A DNA stretch of 64,000 bases from Capillidium heterosporum (Eukaryota; Entomophthoromycota; Entomophthoromycetes; Entomophthorales; Capillidiaceae): assembly GCA_016630905.1 (NCBI GenBank), contig WBMQ01000013.1:186001-250000 (forward strand). The letters are read 5' to 3'. The notes beneath the pieces were generated by a model. It saw nothing but the letters and a program-made list of their open reading frames with translations, searched no databases and was not told the DNA's origin. Of the stretch, positions 1 through 11,706 are shown one piece after another. The translations under genes were made by a program, and so were the position numbers. The first letter of the stretch is position 1; every line of letters begins with the position of its first letter.

Positions 1-112
1 CGCTATTCTCTATTCAATAATATCTCTAGCTCTCTTGAATCAGCCCTTCTCTGTCAAAAGCTCCTTTAACAGCCATTTCCGCTTCAAATATCCACTATAA
101 CTTTAAATAGCA

Positions 113-1000
113 ATGATTATTTTAAATTTACTCTTTCTACTGGCCATATATTTTACCTAATTAATAAAGCTACCTTATAAAACGTTCAAATTAGCCAAGG
201 ACCAGTATAATAAATCCACTGTCCTTGGAAAGGACCAACAAAATTGGTTGAAGAGAGTTGGAATTAGCTTTAGGGTTTCAAACCTGGATATCATTGGAAG
301 TAGCAGCATACAACAAGCTGCAATCGTAACCTTCGGAAACAAAGACCGGTCTAGCTGAATTAAGGTTGAAGGCGATGCTGATAACTACAGCCGAGTAATC
401 TCTGGCTAATGATATTTTAACTGACGAACCCAATAGGTTGCTGTTGAGGTCTCAGCGCTTGACAATACTGTCGATGGATTCCAAGATGACACTACAATCA
501 TCTGAGGAAATAGAAGCTGATAGTACGCCTCATTTATATTACTTGAAAGTAGACACTGTTTGACTCAATTCGAGATCTCACTTGCGAAAGATGGTATCCC
601 ATGAAGAAGATATTACGTAGTTTTCTTGACTAGGTACAACGACATCAGGGATGTAGTTATTATGACCTAAAAGAGTTTGTGTATAATCTCGAAATTGTCT
701 TCCCAGTAGGTTAAATGCCAGGTAATTAAGTACTTGTATTTGGAACCGATGATGAGCTAGTTTTTGTGGTTGATGATGACGACAGTAGCTACTTAATCTG
801 TGTGATGTTGCAAAACCCCATTGAACTGGAATTCAATCTTTTTGGTAATCGAGTTGATGAGATTAAAACTTCCTAAGGTCATATCGGCCATACTTTGTAA
901 TTCAATATACCATTTACTTCCATTACTACCACTAAGTTAAGTTGTGACCTTAAATGCTCCCTCGTCACCTATCAAAAAATTTTGTACTCTATTTTAGGTC
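113..1000 (+). pseudogene. Possible relic of a secreted protein gene
   Basis: An ATG at 113 opens a 15-residue hydrophobic peptide (MIILNLLFLLAIYFT) that looks like a signal peptide and then stops. From about 240 to 520 one frame keeps coding-like stretches, such as VAVEVSALDNTVDG, interrupted by many stops. A second short hydrophobic start, MFPIFYYILFAALYILA, begins at 1025. I do not recognise a family. The reading is that of a decayed secreted protein, but chance composition in AT-rich DNA cannot be excluded. Confidence 0.25.
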
Positions 1001-2600
1001 TATATTGACTTTAATAACTTGATCATGTTTCCAATATTTTACTATATACTATTTGCTGCCTTATATATTCTAGCCATCAAATTAATCTAGTAAAATTGAC
1101 TCAGAAAGCTATCTTTCAGTTTTCTACCATTAGCTTCTAATATAGAATTTCTCATACTGTGTAAAATCCACCATAAATTTGGTTTTCAGGTAATGAAAAG
1201 ACAATATATATATAAGTTATTTTAAATCCTTAAATATGATGGAGCTGAGTCGTGGGAAATTCTAGTCTAACCCACTTGAAGTCAAGGTTGGAATATCTCA
1301 TCACCAAAGTAGATTGCTTTCACTATATTTGTAACGATACCTCAAAAGACTTTAGTTGAAAATGAAAGTAATACTATAACTAACTTTAAATTTCACGAGA
1401 CCAAGTTCTGCAAGTAGATATATTTGTTATGGAGCAGTAAAGATTTTGTAAAGTAAAGTTTGCTTTTTCAAGTTTTAGTTTTGGAGTTTAAAATGGCTAA
1501 AAGCAAATAAAAAGTTGTAGAATTGAAGGTAGCTCCTAAATTTCAAGTGTTAGGATTAAAAAGGGTATGTATTTTATCATGGTATAGTGAATTTTCGATA
1601 AAGTAAATTTGAAAAAGGTAATGCTGATACAGCAGCTTTTTGACTTTGATGATGGCTCTATTAAAAGCAACTTTGATTACATCAAAACCAGGTTTGATCC
1701 TAACTTCAAGTTCATCAAGCTTTACTTCTACAAGTACGGTTTCTTGGGCCACAATCATTAATTTGAAAGCTAAATATTAGATATCACTTACACTGAGTCT
1801 TTCAATCAGCCATAAGTTTATATCTTACTTTTTTTAAAGCCAACAGTCTCAGATCCCTACAAATCTATATGCGTGTTTTGGTTTATCCATTATGATTTTT
1901 TAATATTTGGTACTGTTACTTTTAGTATAGAATTTACTAAAACTATTGCCCTAAAGCCACATATAGTATCTATATTTTCGTTGTTATGCATATATTTATT
2001 ACGGTAGTGTATTAACTTTTGCTTTAAACTTGGATACTTTCAGACTACAGTTATTTGTTGAACTATACCATCCATCTGAAATAGATCAAATTATTTTGAA
2101 ATTATACCTTAGTACTAATAGGTACAGTAAAATTGGATAAAAAAAGTCAACAGATCCCTTCCTTCCTTCCTTTCAGGTCGCAATATGTGCTCTGATTTGA
2201 GTTCCAAAACCAAAAGTTCGTAGTTCATTTCCAACTTTATCAGATAATGTATCTCAACTGACTGAAACATACAGCTATAGTTGAAATTAAGTAGATTTTG
2301 TTAAAAAAGAGACAGCTTTTTGGGCAACTGAACCTGCAAAGGGTAATATGGTATTGCTGGACCGAGTAGTGCCACTTTGATCCGAAATTATTGTATCAAA
2401 TTCAAAGTAAAAAGTAATTGAAGCTATAATAAATTCTGACCAGTTTAGCTCGCTGCCTTGAATAAAATTAAGGATCAGCTGCCAAGCATTTATAAAATGG
2501 GATCGAGTAATCCATTTGCTAGTTGCTCAATGCAGTATCTTATAAAGATTAGCTATCTGTAGTTTGAATCCTTTATTATAGTTTAAAATGAATATATGAT
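1001..2600. other. Gene-poor AT-rich stretch
   Basis: No ORF here has a recognisable domain. One open frame on the minus strand (1543-1758, 71 codons) has no recognisable motif and no clear promoter. The stretch probably contains more decayed coding sequence, because phrases of coding-like composition alternate with stops, but I cannot assign any of it. Confidence 0.4.
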
Positions 2601-2671
2601 GTACTTTCCTTGATAATTTCAAAAAAAATTACGCAACTATGCAAATTTGCACTAAAAGTAACTTCATAAAA

Positions 2672-3043
2672 CTATACGTAGAATCCTATTCCATATCGTG
2701 TACAGATGCAGGTAGACATGTGGCACTTCCAGGTATTTCCGTGCTCACTTTTGCAAGTATTCATATTGTAGGCAGGACAATCTATCTTGGCCATAGATAT
2801 TCCATTTTGACCACAGGTACAAGTGCTGCAGCCATCACCGCAGAGGCCTGAGTTCCCGTTGAACATACTTTTACATTTAGATAGGCTATAGGACCCGCAG
2901 ATGTTTCTGGTCATAGCTACAGTTTGAGCTTCAATTTTTCGACATTTGTTACACGATCCTAGTTTACTAGGGCATTGGAATGTCTCTGGAGGTACACAGT
3001 TGGTTGCTGCAAGGAGGCTCAGGACTAAGAGGAGTTTATGCAT
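2672..3043 (-). CDS. Small secreted 14-cysteine protein, copy A
   Basis: A single-exon ORF of 123 residues. Residues 1-16 (MHKLLLVLSLLAATNC) form a typical signal peptide, so the product is probably secreted. The mature part has 14 cysteines with spacing C-x6-C-x2-C-x14-C-x7-C-x10-C-x3-C-x2-C-x-C-x11-C-x7-C-x9-C-x4-C-x-C, enough for seven disulfides. Conserved non-cysteine blocks shared with the copies at 20725 and 22286 are the (T/S)R(N/D)(I/V)C segment, GxCGDGCxxCxC, and HGxxWxC near the end. A TATATAAG box lies 41-48 bp upstream (3084-3091, minus sense). I do not recognise the family. The layout resembles an effector, a hydrophobin-unlike surface protein or an inhibitor, and the function is unknown. 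Confidence 0.85.
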   Translation of the reverse strand: MHKLLLVLSLLAATNCVPPETFQCPSKLGSCNKCRKIEAQTVAMTRNICGSYSLSKCKSMFNGNSGLCGDGCSTCTCGQNGISMAKIDCPAYNMNTCKSEHGNTWKCHMSTCICTRYGIGFYV

Positions 3044-3083
3044 TTGAATTTTTACTTGTTATTAGGATAGTTTAAAAGTTCTA

Positions 3084-3091
3084 CTTATATA
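3084..3091 (-). promoter_or_regulatory. TATA box of secreted protein copy A
   Basis: TATATAAG on the minus strand, 41-48 bp before the ATG at 3043. Matching TATA-like motifs stand 60-68 bp and 38-46 bp before the other two intact family members, which supports this one as a core promoter element. Confidence 0.5.
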
Positions 3092-3274
3092 TTTTAATCT
3101 ACGACAAGCTAATTTGCAAACTCCACACCTATATATGGAATTTAACTGCTCTTGCAAATATATACTTGTGGTATTTTCATAACGCTGTGTTAGACGTACA
3201 TTTTGGAAGATACTCCAACCCTCCAATTAACTATTTTGGGTCTGATCCAATTTTTCTCCACAGCCAGTATCATA

Positions 3275-3298
3275 TCATCATCATCATCATCATCATCA
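3275..3298 (+). repeat. (TCA)8 microsatellite
   Basis: Eight perfect TCA units in non-coding DNA upstream of the secreted protein gene at 2672-3043. Confidence 0.9.
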
Positions 3299-3644
3299 GG
3301 TGCAGAAATTGAGGTGGGAGAAGTTTTTTAGAGTAAAATACCAAATGACTTTTGAAAAGATACTGGGGTGACTTTTAAATCGTAAAATTAGTTCAAAGCA
3401 TCTATAGATACTATTTGATTATTAGTTAGGAAATTTATGTAAGCTTATTTACAGATATTATATTCAAGTTCAATCTATCTATCTCTCAAATTTAAATTGT
3501 TGGTGAGCAGTACATATAGCAAACAATTGTTGATGAACATCAGTAAGGTTGTAAGCTGCCACTTTATTTTTTAAACTTTTACAAGAAAAGCATATAAATG
3601 GCTAATGAACACCTTGAATAGCGCTTAACTTTACCTTAAATTCA

Positions 3645-4015
3645 ACATGCTCAAAGTTACCATCACCCTAGCTTAAACCTATTAGCAGCATAAACATCCG
3701 CCCTAAAAATTACGGAGACTGCAGTTTCTGTGTATTTTAGCAGAGTAAGGTATAGATCATAACTTGAAAGATGTATGGTACATACAGCCAAGCCACATAT
3801 GAAAAGGCATTTAGGAATAACAAATTCCTTTGTATGGACGGTTTTACACCTTACTTATGCAGGCTGCACAAGATCGAGCATGACTCCATTAAAAAGAAAT
3901 GCTACCAATGTTCATGGCTAATTTGTCAAGAGGAGTACAGTAGTGACGAGTTTGGATATCTGAGAAGCATTTGTACCTGTTTTTTCGTCAGGGCTGAATT
4001 ACTTGTCATCTTTTG
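3645..4015 (+). pseudogene. Decayed 14-cysteine family member (plus strand)
   Basis: The frame from about 3700 keeps the family skeleton: YGDCSFC aligns with LGDCNDC, then come stops, then GTYSQATYEKAF aligns with the GxYxxxKCxxxF block. The segments NKFLCMDGF, KKCYQCSWLIC and SICTC follow in the family order. Several cysteines are lost and in-frame stops precede the only open part (3771-4016). The ORF alone would be 81 residues with no signal peptide, so I read it as the 3' remnant of a dead gene rather than a real protein. Confidence 0.6.
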
Positions 4016-4671
4016 ATTAGTAAGTTAAAACTACTTAGCTACGACTTAGACTTATCACTTGTTGAGTCTACCATCTATTTTTTACTTTCATCGGTTGATC
4101 TAACCAAGTGGCTTTGTAGTATTTTTAATGATATCTCAAACTGGTTTTGTCTATTGATCCGAATTTAGTACCCAGGCATCTTATTGGAACCTTTGTACTA
4201 TTTGCATCACTGTTAATAGTTAATATATCCTTCATACTATTTAAGTAAAAAATTGGTTTACATTTAGTATAAGCATATACTAAATATAATGTATATAGAC
4301 GTTTGGAGTACGGTATATAACATGCTACGAATTGAACACCTATCTTACCAAGGTATTTCAAACTTCATTCAACTTCTAAAGCAGTGTTTTAAAATTTTAG
4401 CGTTGGTAATAGGTTTAAATTGATTGTTCTTCATTAACTTGCCACTATTAGCCTGGTATATAAAGTTGAAGATATAAACCTGCTGTATAAGCATCAAATA
4501 TATTGTCATTTTCTACTTAAAGTACCTTGGAATTGACCAACTCTAGTCTACTTCGTTATAGCATATTAAACTTATTTATAAACCTATAAGTAGACCCTAG
4601 TTTAATACGAGTACAAGCACGTTTAGACTTCTCATAGACCCAAAAGCTACTATATGCATGTCAGCAAGTGG

Positions 4672-4790
4672 CATAAGGATACAGCTTGCATTTCAAGTTG
4701 ATCTGCTCCAGCCCGCTAGGTTCACAGATACAAGTGTAGTAACCGCACTTGAAGGAGCCTACATTCCCATTGCATAGATTTTAGTGTAAG
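4672..4790 (-). pseudogene. Fragment of a 14-cysteine family gene
   Basis: On the minus strand a 39-codon open stretch ends at a TGA near 4672. It contains CNGNVGSFKCGYYTCICE and then LKCKLYPYATC. This matches the FNGNSGLCGDGCSTCTCG and DCPAYNMNTC blocks of the intact protein at 2672 in order and spacing. The C-terminal third is absent. A possible N-terminal scrap (TFNCLKSFE) lies about 80-120 bp further upstream. It is a relic. Confidence 0.6.
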
Positions 4791-5559
4791 GTTCACATAT
4801 ATCTATTATAGTAACTATAAACCTACTACTTATTTACCTTCATCGATTATAGATTTCAAACGATTTGAGACAGTTGAAGGTCCTGGTAAACTTGCAGCTG
4901 GCAATCGAATCCAAGAGGCAGTCAGTTAAGACAGCCCTATTTTTGGTGTTGTATAGTGACTTTTACAGAACTAACCTAGGAGTTTCACCTATATATTTTA
5001 ACATTATTAGCCAATTTAAAAATCCTCATCTAAAATTTTAATTTGCCAACTATGTAAATATTTACGAATAGTGCTTCATAAAATTGTTGAGCTTGCTGTT
5101 TTTCTAGTAAAAGCATCCCACAGTTAACAATACTCGAAGATGTAAGTTGGGATGGTGACTAAACTTACAACAAAATCTTGGATAGCCACAAAGCTCGATA
5201 AGTTGACATGCTTAACTTCATTCAAAATTGATATTAACTATTTGATCGCTGTACTTTTATGCTGACAGTTCGTGATTGATGGCGTTTATAAGTTCAGCAA
5301 CTTTGTTTATACAACTACTTCCGCTAAGCTTCGATTAATTATGACCAATTCTAAAAAAGTGACAAATATCCATCAGTAAAGGAATTTAATATATATCCAA
5401 AAAATATAGAGTTAACCGCCAATTAGTTTAGACATCTTTAAATCCAAGACTATTAATAGTCTACCTTTCAACCTCAACCATCATCATATTTACCTTGAAT
5501 CAACTGGCTTTAATACTTCTATTTCTACTAAATACCTTCAATTAAAGGAGATCAGTTCA

Positions 5560-5856
5560 AGTCAAACACCTACTCAACTATGAAACCTGCAGTCAATGTA
5601 CCCAAAAATATGCTTGAGCTGTAGCTGTGATAAATAAAGCCAAAGGGAATGCAAGGTCATATTCGGTAGATGATTGAGACCTTGTGATGACGGTTCAAGC
5701 ACCTGTATCTGTGGAGCTAAAGGATTGGATGATACTAAGTTCAATTACCCAGTCAATGGCTTTATAAACTGTGTTGACTTTTACAGGCACCACATCCGGC
5801 ACTATATGGACAGCGTATACATATGTACCGATGATAGCATCAGTTATTGTTTCTGA
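5560..5856 (+). pseudogene. Decayed 14-cysteine family member (plus strand)
   Basis: NYETCSQC matches the LGxCNxC start of the mature protein. After a stop, AVAVINKAKGNARSYSVDD aligns with the VVALTRNICGGYTKDK region. In another frame CDDGSSTCICGAKGL aligns with CGDGCSTCTCGQNGI and runs on through NGFINC and SVYICTDDSISYCF to the family's usual C-terminus. Stops and at least one frameshift break the gene, and roughly half of the cysteines are lost. Confidence 0.65.
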
Positions 5857-8340
5857 AGTACACTCACATGGTCAAATATTAATAAAAAACAACTTCTTTT
5901 TGAACTTTATTTTAGCTGTATGCCCTTTTAGTTCGTGGCTTTTGATTTACAAGCATAGTTGTAAAGAACCATTTCCAATTGAACTTTTAATAATTTTGAT
6001 AGAGTAACGACTTATATAATTTTCATACAGATATTCAAAATATATTTTACAGGAATATTCTATCTAAATTAATTTTTAGCTTGGATCTGTACTAAATATC
6101 TACTCAATAAAGTTAAAATAGATATAAACCATCTAATTTTTATAAAGGAAGCGTCAAGTTTCTTTGCTTGAAAGTATTTTATCGGAATTGCTCTATACTT
6201 TTGTATAACTCATTTATAAGAAAAATTGAAAAGTGGTTCTAAACTAATAGAATAATACTTGTATATCTTTAATATCAGCTTGAGGAGCTTAGAATGGAGG
6301 CTTTAGTTAAGTTTGTAGATTGATTTATAAAGGAAGGGAGAAGTAAACTCGATATATGGTTAGTTATTTCTATAGGCCTTAGCTAGGTAGTTGTAATGTC
6401 TTATTAAGATTTTAAATTCCTACTTCAGTAAGTTGGATGTAGGTAAGCGAATTGCATTTTAGTAAGACCAACCTTTGCACATTCTCCTTTAGTATACTCT
6501 TATCAACTTTTTTAGAGCTTTTAGACAAATTAATCTAATTTAGATGATATTGCACATTTAGATCAAGTGACGAAACTTCAATTCAAAATCGAAAAATTAC
6601 ATCATATATGAACTTCATTTGGAGTTTCAATGCAAAGAACTTTCACTTTCTCTGTGAAAGGTTTGCAACAATCTTCAAACTGAAATTTCAAGTTTGTAAG
6701 ACTAGCTCTATATCTTTATCTAGGATAGTACGTAGCTTAAGTGAACATATTCAGGTGTAAGTATATAAATTTTGACAGTTTGACGATTCTGTTTATTAGA
6801 GTATTAAAATTATAAATGTTAGCAGTAGATACATGTATTTATTTCGATGTAGTGCTCAGTATTTGATACACCATTCAGAAAAATTGACTATTTTTTATAA
6901 TGGAACTTGTCAATATTTGGCCATTTTACTTAAATAATATAGAAACTACAAAGCTTTGGATTCATCGTATGCTCATGAAAGTGAAGCGTGAACTATAGTT
7001 CTTGATAGGAAATGAAAATTCTTCAGTTTGAGGAGAAAATTCATTGTTCAAAGTGAAAAGATAGTATCTCTACAGATTATGAGTGAGTACTTTTAAATGA
7101 TACAGCTATAGAATTAAAACTATAATTGCAACTCTATTTACAAACAGGCAAATATATACAGCTATCTAAAAGTATCCTTTCTTACAACTAAAGTAGCTTA
7201 GAATGGCCTCTTCACATATGTTTCCAACCTCCTTTCATACATTTGGTTTGGTTGAAGCTTCATTGCAGTTAAATGAATTCTTTATATGATTATCTATCAC
7301 TACTATAGGCACCTTTATCATCTAGGGTATCTATAAGGAACTTGAATGGAGGTTTACAGTTTATGTGAACCGAATAGGATTGCTATGGATGTTACCATCT
7401 AGCTTCACGTATCCATTTTATTAAATTTTTGTATTACAGAGATGTTTTAAGCTTCTTTATCCGTTAATAGCAACATTATAGATGGCTTTAGTCTCGTTTA
7501 GTAGAATCGAACTGCTTTGGCTTGAATTGGGTTTGCCCAATTTTACTTCACTGTTAGCCTACAACCTAGAGCCCAAACCTTAAATTTATAACCTATTATT
7601 TGATGCTAATTAAGCTAGAGTTGCCATTTATTTGTTAGGAAAGTACCATAGGCAAATTAGTCAAAGTTAATGGTTGACAGCTGTATAAATTTCAACCGAA
7701 TGAATTCCCAGTTCGATATTGGGGGTGGATGAGCTAGTAGGGAACTAAAGAATGCGATCCCTACATGGATGATGCAATGGAGAGATTGGATATGATGAGT
7801 ATTCTGGAGTTGGTACATAGATTGCCTATAATTATCCTTTGGACTTGTCGACGCTGCCCCACGCCTTCCATGCATGACGCAAACTCCTATGGCTGGGACT
7901 GTACTCAATTAGGATAGATTCTAAATCAATATTAAAAGGCGTTATAGGATGGCGTTAAAAGCATTTACTTAATAACAACATCTACAATATAACATAACCA
8001 CCTCCTTTAAAAAGCACTTTTGGAAATTAGTAGGGTGGCGTCAAAAATGTAAATCTAAGTTATAAAATCAACTAGCACTACACTGCTATACTTTATTTTT
8101 AGTATGAAATATACACCCTCCCAATCTAAACAGCTTGTATAAAATGTGTAAGCCAGCAAATTTGGGAAACAAACATCATTGCGATGTATGAGATCCTGCT
8201 GTTTACTTTGAATAATAGGAATTTCATAATGAATGTGCAAAGTAAAATTTTTGGATGCCAGATAAGTTCAGACCTATAAATACTTACTAGGATATCCCAC
8301 TTCAAATGCAACCGAAATCAACTCAACCTACCCTAGCCTA
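5857..8340. other. Gene-poor AT-rich stretch
   Basis: About 2.5 kb with no recognisable gene. The longest open frames are 7657-7908 and 8055-8311, both minus. They have no domain, no signal peptide and no paralogue that I can see in the window. Confidence 0.4.
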
Positions 8341-8357
8341 ACGTAATCTAATCTACC

Positions 8358-8738
8358 ATGGATCAATACGTCTTGACACTGACTTTCCTAACCGCCTCCA
8401 CTAACTCTTTACACGGGAAGAGAGCCAGAAACTCATCTATCTGCAAGAATTGTACCACCTGCATTCAGGACGGAACTCGAGTTTGGACTGTTACCCGCAA
8501 AGTATGGGGAGCTACTCACCCATATGATAAGAATAGATTACATGACGACAGTTCAAGCACCTGCAGCTGCAATGCTGTTTCATCAGAAGTTGCAAGCTGG
8601 TATGATTACCCAAAAGCTGATATGGATACCAGTTCAATTAGGGGAGTTCGTGCAAGCTCTATAATAGGAGTGCCTAGAAGTAGACCAGCATCAGGGTTAG
8701 TTTTTCCTAGGACATCGCAGCTAGTTAATTTGGTATAG
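8358..8738 (+). pseudogene. Degenerate or rearranged 14-cysteine family member
   Basis: The ORF of 126 residues starts at an ATG with a weakly hydrophobic leader (MDQYVLTLTFLTASTNSLHG). ICKNCTTC matches the (G)xCNxC motif, and VWTVTRKVWGATHPYDKNRL matches the VALTRNICGGYTKDKC block with both cysteines replaced. DDSSSTCSCN matches GDGCSSCQCG. The 10-residue loop with its cysteine is deleted, and the C-terminal half does not match the family at all. It is open but has lost most of the disulfide framework. Either a dying copy or a diverged one, with dying more likely. Confidence 0.55.
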
Positions 8739-9423
8739 GCTACAATTAACTTTTTTCTTATTTTCTTATTTTCCTATGTATTAGTATAGATAGCTATATA
8801 ATAAATCATCCAGTTTGTTCAATTTTTTCGAAATTTCAATATACTTTTTAATTGTAATATAAGTACATGTATTTAAATTAAGCAATGCGAGTACTAGTTA
8901 TCTGTGGATTTTTATAAAACGTTTCGATTAAATAAGTGACTTATGTACATATAAACTCATTATCGATTCAAAGACTCTAACGGCCATACTTGCAAACTCT
9001 ATAAAGAATAGGGTTGGAATCTCTTACTATATGAGTCCGATTTGATTTGGAGAATAGGTAAAATCGTATCAGCTGTCTTGAAGGTTATCATTCAAATTGA
9101 TTGACTTGTGATATTTGACCTCGGCCAGGAATTCACAGTCGTCAAGATCCGAGTTGAAGCTTCAAAATTGATCTCTTGCATCGGCCACACGATAGACATT
9201 ATGACAATTGAAGCCTTTGAAAGTATACAGTGTATCTTCGAAACTAAACTGAGAGCAAAGGCGGTTTGTCCATGGTAGTATCCTCTACCTTCAATTATAA
9301 CAGATTAAGATCGCTATCCAAATACTCATACAAGCTCAAATTGGCCTATATACTCTATCTACAGACAAAGCTTACTTTTTCAGTTGATATTTTGCTATCA
9401 CTTTCTTTCATCTAACTTTCCAC

Positions 9424-9543
9424 ATGTATTTCATCCTCTTTGCACCTATATCCCTAATATTGATCATCAACTCGACAAGTTTGGAAGAAGATATAGATTA
9501 CCGACAGATGATCCATAACTTTGAATTGTATCTACCTTTTTAG
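9424..9543 (+). CDS. Possible tiny secreted peptide (39 aa)
   Basis: The ORF starts MYFILFAPISLILIINSTS, a convincing signal peptide, and continues with 20 polar residues to a stop. No cysteines and no recognised family. It may be the first exon of a decayed secreted protein rather than a working gene. Confidence 0.25.
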   Translation: MYFILFAPISLILIINSTSLEEDIDYRQMIHNFELYLPF

Positions 9544-9954
9544 AAGGTGTTCAAATAAAATCGACAATTTTTAAAAAGCTCTTTACTGTTCAACCAAAAA
9601 TTTACCTAGAGCTCCTGGGAACGCAACTCTTTAGCTTGGAAAGTTAGATCGGCGTTGATAAATTCTGCTTTCTAATCGGGTTAGAACATCGATAACATTT
9701 AATTTATAGCTGATGGAAACCTACTGATAAGCATCTTATAATGCTTGCTATCAATGTTGAAAAGGCATTCCAATTAGGTGGATAAAAAAGTAAAGTAGCT
9801 CAGCTAAACTTTCAATTTACAAACAAATAAATACTAAAAGCTATGACTCCTACTATCTACTTTAAAATTATCTATTGCAAACTTCTCAAATAAATAAATT
9901 TAATTCAATTGAAACAAATTTTGGATACTTCTCTTTCCATTCCCATTTCTAAAT

Positions 9955-10230
9955 TCAATTCGGTGCATTATTGATACCTCTAAACCTAGTACGCATATTC
10001 AACTACATAGAAAACAAAACATCATCAATATAAAAATTCGAAATTCAAAAGATTACCAAACTATGCTTGCAGTCGAAAAAGCTTTTCTGTACTGCCTGGC
10101 AAGCTTCGGGGACATGGACCTTCATATCATCTTCAAAACATCGTTTTATTGGATTCCTATGTATCAGCATACAGTCGGACTCCTTCATACATTTTATTAA
10201 CTCTTGTCTAATGTTGTCACAGCTCGGCAT
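9955..10230 (-). CDS. COA5: Cytochrome c oxidase assembly factor COA5/PET191
   Basis: Two exons: 10057-10230 and 9955-10002, joined across a 54-nt GT-AG intron, giving 73 residues, the normal size for this family. It carries two CX9C motifs (C4/C14 near the start, and CQAVQKSFFDC). The RxP-like segment HRNPIKRC lies between them and the conserved tail NMRTRFRG follows the intron. Family knowledge: PET191/COA5 is a twin-CX9C protein of the mitochondrial intermembrane space needed for complex IV assembly. Without the intron the ORF would end early as KHSLVIF, so the spliced tail decides the model. It is divergent to the EF-Ts gene, which starts about 400 bp away. Confidence 0.88.
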
Positions 10231-10637
10231 CTCTAAACTTTAAAATTGGTAGTGGGCTTGCTATTGAAAATTGAGTTGCACTTTGATAAGCTTGATAAAA
10301 CTTTTAGGACTGTTGGATTCCAATCCTTTGTGACCTTTGGTTGTGCTTTCCAAAACTTACCAATAGGCTATCGATTGAAACTATGTAGAGTTAGAAACTT
10401 TAATTTACCCATATTTAAGATCCAAATTTTCCAACTTTAGTGATGTGTAGAAATAGTTCATAATTGGATAAAAGTTTTCCCCCATGGGATAAATCAGTCG
10501 ATTAGATTACTTTCATGACACTATCAAACTTTGGCCCAATCAATTCGAAAGTGGTATCCAAAAAATTTACAAGCTCGAAAACTTTTCGGCAACATCGAAC
10601 TTGTCTACCGATTTACCTCTACAGTTAACCAGCAACG

Positions 10638-11706
10638 ATGTTCAAATTCACTAAAATCATTGTACCGACGACCCGCCAACTTTTAATCACCAACCATACC
10701 TTGAAATCCTTCTATGCGACTACCAAAGTCGATGTCAAGCTGTTAGGTCAGCTACGTAAGGATATGGAGGTCTCTATAACCCAAGCCAAACAAGCTTTGC
10801 TTGAGAACGACAACGACCTTCAAAAAGCAAAGCTTTGGTTATCAGAAGAGCTATCCAAACTAGGTGAGAAGAAGGCTTTGAAGTTGGAAGGTAGGGATAC
10901 TTCGGAAGGCTTAGTACAAGTGATAACCAAGAACGACGACAGTTCAAACTTGAGTTCGGCAGTTTTGGTTGAGGTAACATATTTTGTTTATATTTCAATT
11001 TCTCAACAATCCATTATATTTTTATTTAAATTAGTTGAGCTGTGAGACCGACTTTGTCAGTCGTAACCCCTTGTTTGAGCAATTGGTTGAAACCATCAGC
11101 ACTACCGTCCTAAACCAGCCCACTTTACCAGTTACCACCTCCTCAAATAACAGCCTTATCGAAGATTTAGATGTCACCAAAGTTTTAAACTTTACTTTAC
11201 AAGAGAACAATCAAACCATCCTCAACAAGATCAACGAGGTAGTTGGTAAGGTTGGCGAAAGTATCAAGCTCAGCAAAGTTGCCTTTGTCAAATTGGAAAA
11301 CCTGAGCAACAACGACGTAAGGTTGAAGCTAACGAGCTTCGCCCACGGCAGTTCCAACTCCTCAACCTTTGGTAAAGTTGGAGGCATCTTGCTTACTCAA
11401 CAATCTACCAACCTCCCATCGGAAGCAGCCACGAAAATTGAAAAGTTTATCAAACAGGTCAACCGCCAGATCGTTGGCAACTTGCCCCAGTTTTTGGATT
11501 TACAAGACTTTGAGGCCAACCACTCCAAGTTGTTGAAAGGTACTGAAGGTGAAGTCGACAGTCTGAAGGAGAAGATTTTGGCAACCCAACCCTTCATCTT
11601 TGGGGAAGGTTCCGTCGAAGATAAACTTAAAGTTTTAAGTTCCGAAATTGACACCAACTTCAAGTTGGTCAAGTTCATCAACTACAAATTGGGAGAAGGT
11701 GAGTAG
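10638..11706 (+). CDS. TSFM: Mitochondrial elongation factor Ts
   Basis: Two exons, 10638-10973 and 11035-11706, with a 61-nt intron, giving 335 residues. The N-terminus (MFKFTKIIVPTTRQLLITN) is basic and hydrophobic like a mitochondrial presequence. A UBA-like helical region follows (LGQLRKDMEVSITQAKQAL, then KAKLWL). After splicing the hallmark LVELSCETDFVSRNPLF appears, corresponding to the family's VEvNCETDFVaRN. The C-terminal part is the dimerisation region. Its job is to recycle GDP from mitochondrial EF-Tu during translation. The intron falls exactly in front of the CETDF motif. It is convergent with RRN7, whose stop is about 270 bp away. Confidence 0.92.

Noticed and set aside
3275-3298. 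Short tandem repeat considered as a possible CRISPR-like or regulatory array
   Set aside because: It is a plain trinucleotide microsatellite without spacers, in a eukaryotic genome.
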